Part shown: positions 8,704 through 15,316 of the stretch, one piece after another
Position numbering within the stretch: the first letter of the stretch is position 1
Layout: each line of letters opens with the position of its first letter
From: Lachnospiraceae bacterium
GTDB taxonomy: Bacteria > Bacillota > Clostridia > Lachnospirales > Lachnospiraceae
Direction of reading: 5' to 3'
DNA: 37,914 bases
Assembly (NCBI GenBank): GCA_017548765.1
Contig: JAFYZH010000058.1
Location: forward strand, 1-37,914
The notes under the pieces: model-generated
Told to the model about the DNA's origin: nothing
The model's database searches: none
The model's input: the letters and a program-made list of their open reading frames with translations, nothing else
Made by a program: the position numbers and the translations under genes

Positions 8704-10089
8704 TTATTTATCTTCTTCCACAAGCCGTTTTCCGGTCCATTTGCGGCTATGCCAACGTCCCATGGTGATGAGGCCGCGGATGCACTCGTCAAACGCGGTG
8801 CCCATGAACACACCCGCCAGGCCGAAGCCGATCACATTGCCCCAGATGTAACCCATCGGAACGCCGATCAGCCACATCGTAAGCAGGCCTACGATCAGGG
8901 GGAACATATAGTCGCCGGCGGCCTTCAAACTGCTGACGAATGTCATGTTCAGACAGCGGCCGATCTCGATGAAAATATCGACGAACATGACCCAGAACGC
9001 GAGTTTGATCACTGTATCGTTCGACTTGAATATCAGCATGGTCCACGGGCTGATGAGCCAGTTGACCGTGGCCAGGCCGACCGTGATGGGAAGAGTCAGT
9101 TTAAGCGTCGCAAACACGCGCCGATAGGCGGCGTCTTCCTTACCTGCGCCGACTAGGTGGCCGGTGATGATCTGCGTCGCCATCGCCGCTGAGTTGGAGA
9201 ATACCATGGCAAATGCGATCAATGTGTTGCACAGCGCCCTCGTGTTGCTGGCGTCGCCGCCCATCTGGTTGATGAACGAAAGCAGGACCATCTGGTAGAT
9301 CGTATAAGACATGTTCTCACCCGCGGAAGGCAGACCCACGCGGATCATGCGGAACAAAAGGTTCTTCGGGAAGGGACGCAGCTTCGAAAGCTGGATCTTA
9401 CCGACTTTCTTCTGGTAGAAATAGATCATGGCCGCCGCGAGGGCTACCACACGGGCCACGGCCGTCGAGATCGCAGCGCCGGCAACGCCCAGGTTCAGGA
9501 ACGCCAGCGGGCCGTACAGGAAGACGTAATTGCCCACGATGTTGATCACATTGATCGCCACTGAAATATACATGCCGACTTTGGAGTAGCCGTTGCAACG
9601 CAGGATCTGCAACATGACGTTGTAGACCGCCTGCAGGAACAGACTGCCGCCGACGATGTTGATGTAGACACAGGCATCCGCACGCATATTTTCCGGCACC
9701 TTCAGAAGCGCCAGCATCGGGTTTTTCGCCGCCACGATGAGCACGCTGAAGAACACACCGGATACCAGGTTCACCATGAAGGCCAATGAATATATGGTAT
9801 TCATCCGGTCGTACTGTTTTGCGCCGAGGTACTGCGCCACCACGACCGATGTCGCCGTCGCGATGATATTGAACATCAGGATCATGAGCATCAGGATCTG
9901 GTTCGCATTGCCGACCGCGCCGGGCGCATTTTCCGAATAGTTGCTGAGCATGATGGTGTCGATGTTGTTGACCAGGATGTTCAGAAACATCTCCAGGAAC
10001 ATCGGCCCCGCCAACAGCATCAGCGGCGTCTTCTCATTGATCACAAATGTTTTGATCTTCTTCTCACTCTTTTTTTGAAACTCTTCCAT
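8704..10089 (-). CDS. MATE family multidrug/metabolite exporter
   Basis: The 461-residue product has the length and about twelve membrane helices of the MATE family, which exports cationic drugs or metabolites using a sodium or proton gradient. Typical features are the entry segment TPLMLLAGPMFLEMF near residue 20, the LMLMILMFNII and VVAQYLGA segments, and a second half that repeats the first with ATQIITGHLVGAG. The ATG at 10089 follows AGAGAGA and gives a normal N-terminus; the open frame extends to 10200 but that part includes the promoter. It is a single-gene transcript: promoter at 10172-10200, terminator at 8671-8699. A hairpin with a tiny reading frame lies in its leader. The exported compound cannot be told from the sequence. 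Confidence 0.9.
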   Translation of the reverse strand: MEEFQKKSEKKIKTFVINEKTPLMLLAGPMFLEMFLNILVNNIDTIMLSNYSENAPGAVGNANQILMLMILMFNIIATATSVVVAQYLGAKQYDRMNTIYSLAFMVNLVSGVFFSVLIVAAKNPMLALLKVPENMRADACVYINIVGGSLFLQAVYNVMLQILRCNGYSKVGMYISVAINVINIVGNYVFLYGPLAFLNLGVAGAAISTAVARVVALAAAMIYFYQKKVGKIQLSKLRPFPKNLLFRMIRVGLPSAGENMSYTIYQMVLLSFINQMGGDASNTRALCNTLIAFAMVFSNSAAMATQIITGHLVGAGKEDAAYRRVFATLKLTLPITVGLATVNWLISPWTMLIFKSNDTVIKLAFWVMFVDIFIEIGRCLNMTFVSSLKAAGDYMFPLIVGLLTMWLIGVPMGYIWGNVIGFGLAGVFMGTAFDECIRGLITMGRWHSRKWTGKRLVEEDK

Positions 10090-10138
10090 ACAATCTCTCT
10101 CTTTTTCCCTGACAGGATGGCACAGCGCCGTCCCGACC

Positions 10139-10164
10139 TTATGCGGCACAACACCTCCGCATAA
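10139..10164 (-). promoter_or_regulatory. Leader hairpin with an eight-codon reading frame upstream of the MATE gene
   Basis: TTATGCGG (10139-10146) pairs perfectly with CCGCATAA (10157-10164) in the untranslated leader between the MATE promoter and start codon. The same bases encode ATG to TAA (10162 to 10139) for a peptide MRRCCAA, starting only a few bases after the likely transcription start. A role in expression control is possible but unproven. Confidence 0.35.
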
Positions 10165-10171
10165 TGAACGT

Positions 10172-10200
10172 ATTATACTCACCTCTATCAGAAAATACAA
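10172..10200 (-). promoter_or_regulatory. Promoter of the MATE gene
   Basis: A perfect -10 box TATAAT (10172-10177) is preceded by TTGTAT (10195-10200) with 17 bases between them on the minus strand. The leader to the MATE start is about 75 bases. Confidence 0.75.
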
Positions 10201-10251
10201 TGGACTTTTCTATTCAAAAATAGAGCATTTCTATTTATACCTGTATAGAAT

Positions 10252-10295
10252 CATTGCCCGATCCTTGAGTTTCACGGGCTCAAAATCGGGCAATG
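10252..10295 (-). terminator. Long hairpin after the zinc-ribbon gene
   Basis: CATTGCCCGAT (10252-10262) pairs with ATCGGGCAATG (10285-10295), and an inner TTGAG/CTCAA stem extends it. It lies just past the stop codon of the zinc-ribbon protein gene and before the MATE promoter. There is no good T-tract on the minus strand, so termination is likely but not certain. Confidence 0.55.
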
Positions 10296-10300
10296 CTCTT

Positions 10301-10963
10301 TTATTTCACTATGTATCTGCCATCCAGGCCGACCACGGTGATCGTGCTGCCGACCGGGTAGGTCAGCTCCGTCACCGACGCGGGCGCGTTCAGCAGGATG
10401 CATGTCTCTCTTCCGTTGATATCGGCGAGGACTTTCACCTGTGTCTTCAGGATCGAGTGGACCGTATGCGTCTCGCCGGACGTAAATGTAAAAGGTTTAT
10501 GGCCGTAGCCCAAAACGATCGCCGGGTACTCGCGTCCTTGTGCCAGGATCTTATCATAACCACCGCTTTTGCTCGAGGACATAATTGCTGTGCCAAAACC
10601 GACGATACCGAAGATGGCCATTCCGAACGGAACGATCGCGAAGATGGGGCCTGCTCCAAACGTGAGCGCCGAAACACCTATGCCGATGGTGACGACGCAC
10701 CACAGAACCAAAAACGCACCACCCATGACCTGACCTGCAGCCGCCCCGGGCTGCGGAGGCTCGACCTCCGAGATGATATCCACCTTACGATCATCCCTTT
10801 GCGTATTCGGCGCTACCGGCACATCATCGACTTCCTCGATGATCCGCTTCGTCTGTATCATAGAGCAGCCGCAGTAGTGGCAGGCCGCTTCCTGACCCAC
10901 ACGGGGTGCTCCGCAACTCGGACATTTTTCCAACAATACTTCCACGGTTGTTTGTTTCTTCAT
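10301..10963 (-). CDS. Zinc-ribbon membrane protein, partner of the Fic gene
   Basis: A 220-residue protein of unknown function. Near the N-terminus it has a zinc ribbon with cysteines 14, 17, 28 and 31 (CPSC and CHYC knuckles). Two membrane helices follow at roughly residues 75-125, and then a soluble domain of about 80 residues rich in beta strands, with no further recognisable motif. The zinc ribbon is probably cytoplasmic. Its start codon is six bases after the Fic stop codon, and its ribosome binding site AAGGAG lies inside the last codons of Fic, so the two are almost certainly cotranscribed and translationally linked. It could be a substrate, a membrane tether or a modulator of Fic; none of these can be shown from sequence. 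Confidence 0.75.
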   Translation of the reverse strand: MKKQTTVEVLLEKCPSCGAPRVGQEAACHYCGCSMIQTKRIIEEVDDVPVAPNTQRDDRKVDIISEVEPPQPGAAAGQVMGGAFLVLWCVVTIGIGVSALTFGAGPIFAIVPFGMAIFGIVGFGTAIMSSSKSGGYDKILAQGREYPAIVLGYGHKPFTFTSGETHTVHSILKTQVKVLADINGRETCILLNAPASVTELTYPVGSTITVVGLDGRYIVK

Positions 10964-10969
10964 TTTTCT

Positions 10970-12028
10970 TTACTCCTTATCCCAATTCCATGTATAGAAG
11001 GTATAACGGCCTCCTCCGTTTTTAACGATCTCGCCTTTATCGAGCAATTCTTTTAATGTACGTTCTACCGTCTTCTGACTGATATCCGGGCACTGATCCA
11101 TGATCTGCGCTCTTGTGATTTTTCCGATGGTAGTACGAATGATTTCTCGTACACGCTCCGATTTTGAAAGACCTTTCGTTATCAAAATATCCACTCGTGA
11201 GATGAATTCCCGATATGCCGCGATCACCATGCCCAGCATATAACGAACGAACGGAAGGTAATCATTATCCCCTTCATGCCATCCGGTCGAACTATCCTGA
11301 AGGATCTCATAGTAGGTATCCTTCGTGTCGGCGATCAACTTCTCAATGCTGACATACTTGCCGACAACATATCCCGCCCGATAGAGAAGCAACAGTGTAA
11401 GAAGACGACTCATACGTCCATTCCCATCACTAAAAGGGTGAATGCAAAGGAAATCAAGGATGAACATCGGAATTATAAGTAAAGGATCCAATTCCGGGTT
11501 CGTTAGTGCTTCCTGAAATGCATTACACAAAGTTTCCATCGCATCTGGTGTTTCCCATGCAGGAACCGGTTGAAAACGAACTCTTCTCGTTCCGTCGGGC
11601 AGTTCCTCAGCGATCACATTATCAGATTCCTTGAAAGTTCCACCCGTGGACGAATTACTGAATTTAAAGAGATCACGATGTAGTTGTAAGATCATCCCAG
11701 GGCGAATTGGAATATAATCATAGTTTTCATGGATTGTATTCAAAACATCTCGATATCCTGCGATCTCACGTTCGCTTCGGTTTTGAGGTGTTGTTTTATC
11801 CAACACGATCTTCTTCAAGCGATCATCTGTAGTTATGATTCCCTCTATTCGGTTCGATGCTTCCGTGCTTTGAATCCTGGCGATCTCAAGCAGTTCAGAA
11901 AGAGCGTCTTTATGTGCCTCGATAAGGAGATTCTGCTGTCCCTTCATTTCGTGGATCTGAGCCAAGTAGGAAACGATCTCCGGTGAAAGCAGTTTTTTGT
12001 ACTCTGTACAATAGTTAAATGTCCTCAT
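10970..12028 (-). CDS. Fic family protein (AMP transferase type) with C-terminal winged helix
   Basis: The 352-residue product has the complete Fic active site HPFSDGNGRMSR at residues 197-208, with the catalytic histidine at 197. Fic enzymes usually attach AMP from ATP to a hydroxyl side chain of a target protein. The N-terminal part holds SNRIEG (58-63), matching the (S/T)xxxE(G/N) inhibitory motif that blocks the nucleotide site in class II Fic proteins, so activity is probably self-restrained. Residues 287-347 look like a winged-helix DNA-binding domain (ITRAQIMDQC then KTVERTLKELLDKGEI, and a GGGRYTFY wing). ATG at 12028 follows GAGGAGA. The protein probably binds its own promoter, where four copies of a 12-bp site flank the core elements. 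Target protein unknown. Confidence 0.9.
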   Translation of the reverse strand: MRTFNYCTEYKKLLSPEIVSYLAQIHEMKGQQNLLIEAHKDALSELLEIARIQSTEASNRIEGIITTDDRLKKIVLDKTTPQNRSEREIAGYRDVLNTIHENYDYIPIRPGMILQLHRDLFKFSNSSTGGTFKESDNVIAEELPDGTRRVRFQPVPAWETPDAMETLCNAFQEALTNPELDPLLIIPMFILDFLCIHPFSDGNGRMSRLLTLLLLYRAGYVVGKYVSIEKLIADTKDTYYEILQDSSTGWHEGDNDYLPFVRYMLGMVIAAYREFISRVDILITKGLSKSERVREIIRTTIGKITRAQIMDQCPDISQKTVERTLKELLDKGEIVKNGGGRYTFYTWNWDKE

Positions 12029-12051
12029 TTAATCTCCTCATTTCAGAGTTT

Positions 12052-12063
12052 AATATAGTCATT
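12052..12063. promoter_or_regulatory. Fic operator copy 1 (AATATAGTCATT)
   Basis: A 12-bp copy of the AATATAGYCATT sequence located between the likely fic transcription start and its start codon. Its place downstream of the promoter, with three further copies upstream of the -35 box, fits repression of fic by a DNA-binding protein, most simply Fic itself. Confidence 0.6.
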
Positions 12064-12086
12064 TCGATGATGTATGTCGTAGTTAA

Positions 12087-12115
12087 ATCTTAACAGAAAG
12101 ACCGACACATGTCAA
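12087..12115 (-). promoter_or_regulatory. Promoter of the fic gene
   Basis: A perfect -35 box TTGACA (12110-12115) and a -10 box TAAGAT (12087-12092) are 17 bases apart on the minus strand. Transcription would start near 12080, about 50 bases before the Fic ATG. Confidence 0.75.
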
Positions 12116-12118
12116 TCC

Positions 12119-12172
12119 AATATAGCCATTCTTGCTTAAAATGACTATATTGAAACCTGAAATGGCTATATT
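12119..12172. promoter_or_regulatory. Three phased operator copies upstream of the fic promoter
   Basis: Copies of the 12-bp sequence AATATAGYCATT lie at 12119-12130 (one orientation), 12140-12151 and 12161-12172 (the opposite orientation). Start-to-start spacing is exactly 21 bp each time, two turns of the DNA helix, so bound proteins would line up on one face. The first ends three bases from the -35 box of fic. Confidence 0.65.
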
Positions 12173-12193
12173 GGGGAAAGCAGAAATCTGTTT

Positions 12194-12552
12194 TTACGCG
12201 CATATTTGCGAAACACTTCGTTTTGCGCGTAATGTTCCTGCCCAGATCACCCTATTCTTACGCGTAAATTTACGAAAAGCTTCCTTTTGCGCGTAATGAT
12301 CCCACTTCGGGACCTCTATCCTTACGCGCATATTTACGAAAAGCTTCCATTTGCGCGTAGCATTCCCGCCCGGATCACCCTATTCTTAAGCGCATTTTCA
12401 TGAAAAACTTCGTTTTGCGCGTAACGTTCCGCCGCCGGGACCTCTCTTCTTACGCGCAGTTTCAAGAAAAACTTCATTTTGCGCGTAACGCTCTAGCCTG
12501 GATCACTCTATCCCTACGCGCATTTTCGTGAAAAGCTTCCTTTTGCGCGTAA
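12194..12552. repeat. Six-unit tandem hairpin array with an exact 64-bp period
   Basis: Six 39-base inverted-repeat units begin at 12194, 12258, 12322, 12386, 12450 and 12514, exactly 64 bp apart. Each runs from TTACGCGCA to TGCGCGTAA, with a conserved centre of the form GAAAAGCTTC. The 25-base linkers fall into two alternating types: GGATCACCCTATTC-like (linkers 1, 3, 5) and GGGACCTCTATCC-like (2, 4), so the true period is 128 bp. Several arm changes are not compensated within a unit. I do not recognise the family. It could be a protein-binding array, a REP-like element expanded in tandem, or structured RNA. Confidence 0.9.
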
Positions 12553-12645
12553 CGCTCCCGATGGCCCCCTCTTGTTTTTTCATCCAAAATAGTGCTAAAT
12601 GCTAAAATTTTCATAAATCATTGTGTTTAGTGTGCAAATCGACAG

Positions 12646-12660
12646 AATTCATGTTATAAT
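12646..12660 (+). promoter_or_regulatory. Extended -10 promoter of the Cys-rich surface protein gene
   Basis: TGTTATAAT ends at 12660: a perfect TATAAT (12655-12660) with the TGn extension that can replace a -35 box. No good -35 box was found. The leader to the start codon is about 50 bases, and GGGGG (12706-12710) serves as ribosome binding site. Confidence 0.6.
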
Positions 12661-12718
12661 TGGAGTAGCAACTGACTTTGAGATTCTATCAATCCAATAC
12701 ATATAGGGGGAACTGACT

Positions 12719-15220
12719 ATGAAACAGAGAAAAAAACTCCGAATATTCTTATCTGCACTCCTCTCCCTGACCCTGATCTCCGGGACGCTTGCCTTACCGA
12801 CGGCGGTCGCGGAAGCGAAGGAAATGGAGGAATGTTATCACTGTGGCAAGACCGGTGAATTTCACTGCGACGGCTGTAACAACACTGGCACCGTGGTCTG
12901 CGATGGCTGCGGAGGCAGCGGCCACTGGGTATGCCCCGGACAGGATGATAAAGGTCCTTGCAACAACGGTTGGTACACCTGTCCGAGCTGCGGCGGTGAC
13001 GGATTAGGCCGGCCGATCCCTGCGGATGGCAATGCCGGCCCTTGCGGCAACTGCGGCGGTTCCGGAAAACTGGAATGCATCCGCTGTCATGGAACCGGCG
13101 GCGGCGACTGCGACCGCTGCCACGGCACGGGCCGCGCGGAATGCCAGCGTGGCGACTGCCAGTTAGCCCGCCAGTACGGTTACAAGTGCCCTTACTGTAA
13201 GGGTACCGGCTTCCTCGGTGTCGGCAGCTTCAAGCCGGAATGGAACGACGGCGTGCACAATGTGCCGGAAGTCGGCGACCACATCATCACGGATGCAGCG
13301 ACCTGGAGAGGCTATACCTATGGCGGCGATCCCGATCCTGAGCCGGTCTATCCGCTCGGCAGAGATCCGAAGACCGGACGTGATTATGTCTGGTTTATCG
13401 ATCTGGGCTCCGGAACCTGGGAAGTCGGCGGACGCACCATCACCGCTTTCCGTAACGGCGCTCCGGTATCTGGCGTTGTAGACCTGAAGTACAACGACCC
13501 GCTCCAGCTGAACGGTATCAACGACCTGCGCGACGCGCAGATTTTCCTGGTCACTTCCGACGGAACCAGGATCGAGCTCAAGCTTCTGAACGGCGACGGC
13601 GAGACCTCCGTTGCGACGAATGTCATGAATACCGACCAGATCCCGTTCAAAAACCTTTCCATCGTCATTGAATACACAGGCTCCGGCGACGAGCCCGGCC
13701 CGGATGAACCCGGTCCAGGGCCTGATGTTCCCGGTCCTGACGAGCCCGGCCCCGATGAGCCTGAGCCCGGCCCCGGCCCCGATGAGCCTGAGCCCGGTAC
13801 GGAAGAACCCGATCCTGAAGGATCCAAGCCCGCGTGGTATCCGCAGCTCCCCGGAAACCGGAATTCCGATTTCGATATCCCACTTCCCGATAACCTGACC
13901 GCAGTTCGTCCCGGCGGTCTCCGCGTGGAGATGGGGGCAATGAACGCCACCCAACAGAAATATTATGCAGGCCTTTCGGACGAGGAATTGTTGCGGATCC
14001 TGTATAACGTTCAGACGATCGTAACATCGGCCGAACCCGGCCGGTCCGATCCTGAACTCGATGCACTCCTCGAAGCATTGGCCAGAAGAAATGGCTTTGA
14101 GTCATTGCAAGACGGAAGACTCTACCCTCTGTATTTTGAGGGCCATCAGGAGGTCGGCTTCCCGGTACATGTATCGGTTCATCTCCGCAAGGGCGACCTG
14201 GACGGAGGCCACGAGATGTTCGTTTATCACGTTGCAGCCGACGGCCATCTCGAGTTTCTGGGCGGGGCGGAATACGGAACCTACGACGACGGCTCCATCG
14301 AGCAGATCTCGTTCTACACCGCTTCCTTCTCCTCCTTCTTCACAACGAAACAAGAGCTGAAACTTGACATCGAGGACAAGCCGGAAACGCGGGAGCCGGG
14401 CGAGGACCCGAACCCGATCGGCGGCGATCCCGACACTCCGAACCCTCCGATCTCCGGCGATCCGGGCAATGAACCTCAGGGCGGCAACGAGGCGAATCCT
14501 CCCGAGCCGACGAAACCGGCGGATATGTCCCTGGTTCCGAAGGACCGGAAATCCGATTTTGACATTCCGGTGGAAACGAATGGCGGCCAGCCTGCGAAGG
14601 CGACAGCTCGCGTTGAAGTCGGCAAAATGACGGAAAATGAGCAGCTTCTCCTGGAACGGATCCCGGAAAAGGATCTCGCACAGACATTGACCAATGTCCG
14701 CTCCATCGTGGAGAGCGCCGAGCCCGGCAAAACGGCGCCCGAGACCGAGCAGGTCCTGCAGGCCGTAGCCGAGGAAAATGGTTTCAAGAACATCGAAGAA
14801 GGCAAGATCTACCCTCTGTATTTCGAGGGGCATCAGGAGATTGGCTTCCCCGTACGCGTCACCGTCCAGATCGAGAAGGGCACGCTGAGCGGCGGCAAAG
14901 ATCTCTATGTATACCACATCAAGGATGACCTGAAAGTCGAGTCCCTCGGCAAGGCGGATGTAACGACGGCCGATGATGGTTCGATCGAGAGCATCTCCTT
15001 CTACACCAATTCGTTCTCCTCCTTCTTTACGGCGGAGCAGGAACTGAAGACCGATGTGAAACTCGACATCACAACTCCGGGCACGGACCTCAAGGGTGAA
15101 CCGGAGCCGGACGACTACAGGCCCATCCTCCCGATCCTGATCGGAGTTTGCGTTGGCGTGATCGTCTTAGTGATCGTGGTCATCGCGGTTCGGTCGAAGA
15201 AAAAACGCAAGGCCGACTGA
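12719..15220 (+). CDS. Secreted membrane-anchored protein with eight CxxCxGxG motifs and a duplicated domain
   Basis: An 833-residue protein with a signal peptide (cleavage likely after AEA at 31-33). Residues 39-165 carry eight CxxCxGxG-type motifs (for example CYHCGKTG, CDGCGGSG, CIRCHGTG, CPYCKGTG), the zinc-binding pattern of DnaJ, which normally has four. A domain without a recognised family follows (about 170-320), then a Gly/Pro/Asp/Glu linker (about 322-372). Two related domains follow at about 383-543 and 611-774; both start with SDFDIP and contain YPLYFEGHQE(V/I)GFPV and SFSSFFT. A membrane helix (about 801-823) and a lysine-rich tail end the protein, so it is anchored outside the cell with the Cys-rich part distal. 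Function unknown. It is the only plus-strand gene in the window. Confidence 0.85.
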   Translation: MKQRKKLRIFLSALLSLTLISGTLALPTAVAEAKEMEECYHCGKTGEFHCDGCNNTGTVVCDGCGGSGHWVCPGQDDKGPCNNGWYTCPSCGGDGLGRPIPADGNAGPCGNCGGSGKLECIRCHGTGGGDCDRCHGTGRAECQRGDCQLARQYGYKCPYCKGTGFLGVGSFKPEWNDGVHNVPEVGDHIITDAATWRGYTYGGDPDPEPVYPLGRDPKTGRDYVWFIDLGSGTWEVGGRTITAFRNGAPVSGVVDLKYNDPLQLNGINDLRDAQIFLVTSDGTRIELKLLNGDGETSVATNVMNTDQIPFKNLSIVIEYTGSGDEPGPDEPGPGPDVPGPDEPGPDEPEPGPGPDEPEPGTEEPDPEGSKPAWYPQLPGNRNSDFDIPLPDNLTAVRPGGLRVEMGAMNATQQKYYAGLSDEELLRILYNVQTIVTSAEPGRSDPELDALLEALARRNGFESLQDGRLYPLYFEGHQEVGFPVHVSVHLRKGDLDGGHEMFVYHVAADGHLEFLGGAEYGTYDDGSIEQISFYTASFSSFFTTKQELKLDIEDKPETREPGEDPNPIGGDPDTPNPPISGDPGNEPQGGNEANPPEPTKPADMSLVPKDRKSDFDIPVETNGGQPAKATARVEVGKMTENEQLLLERIPEKDLAQTLTNVRSIVESAEPGKTAPETEQVLQAVAEENGFKNIEEGKIYPLYFEGHQEIGFPVRVTVQIEKGTLSGGKDLYVYHIKDDLKVESLGKADVTTADDGSIESISFYTNSFSSFFTAEQELKTDVKLDITTPGTDLKGEPEPDDYRPILPILIGVCVGVIVLVIVVIAVRSKKKRKAD

Positions 15221-15245
15221 TAGAACGCGGATTACATCATACAAA

Positions 15246-15275
15246 AAAGGAGCGCACCAAAAGGTGCGCTCCTTT
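15246..15275. terminator. Bidirectional terminator between convergent genes
   Basis: A perfect 13-bp stem (15246-15258 with 15263-15275) with an AAAA loop, preceded by an A-run and followed by a T-rich tract, so it works in both directions. It lies between the Cys-rich surface protein gene and the sulfhydrylase gene. Confidence 0.9.
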
Positions 15276-15316
15276 AATTTCAGGGATTATTTCTCGAGTT
15301 GCAAGTTGATCTGCGA

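Larger units (their letters stand above)
12173..12718. other. Gene-free stretch between fic and the Cys-rich surface protein gene
   Basis: No convincing coding region is present. The stretch holds the six-unit hairpin array (12194-12552), an A+T-rich segment (about 12575-12655) and the promoter of the plus-strand gene at 12719. It separates the only pair of divergently transcribed genes in the window. Confidence 0.7.

Noticed and set aside
8592-8813. N-terminal extension of the first LRR protein
   Set aside because: The upstream open frame covers the MATE terminator and the operon promoter and shows no signal peptide; the ATG at 8591 aligns with the paralogue.
12194-12552. CRISPR array
   Set aside because: The period is regular, but the linkers are not unique spacers: they are two related types that alternate. 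The repeats also vary from unit to unit and no cas gene is nearby.
12181-12560. Retron or other reverse-transcribed RNA element
   Set aside because: No reverse transcriptase gene lies in the window and the hairpins are tandem copies, unlike an msr-msd region.
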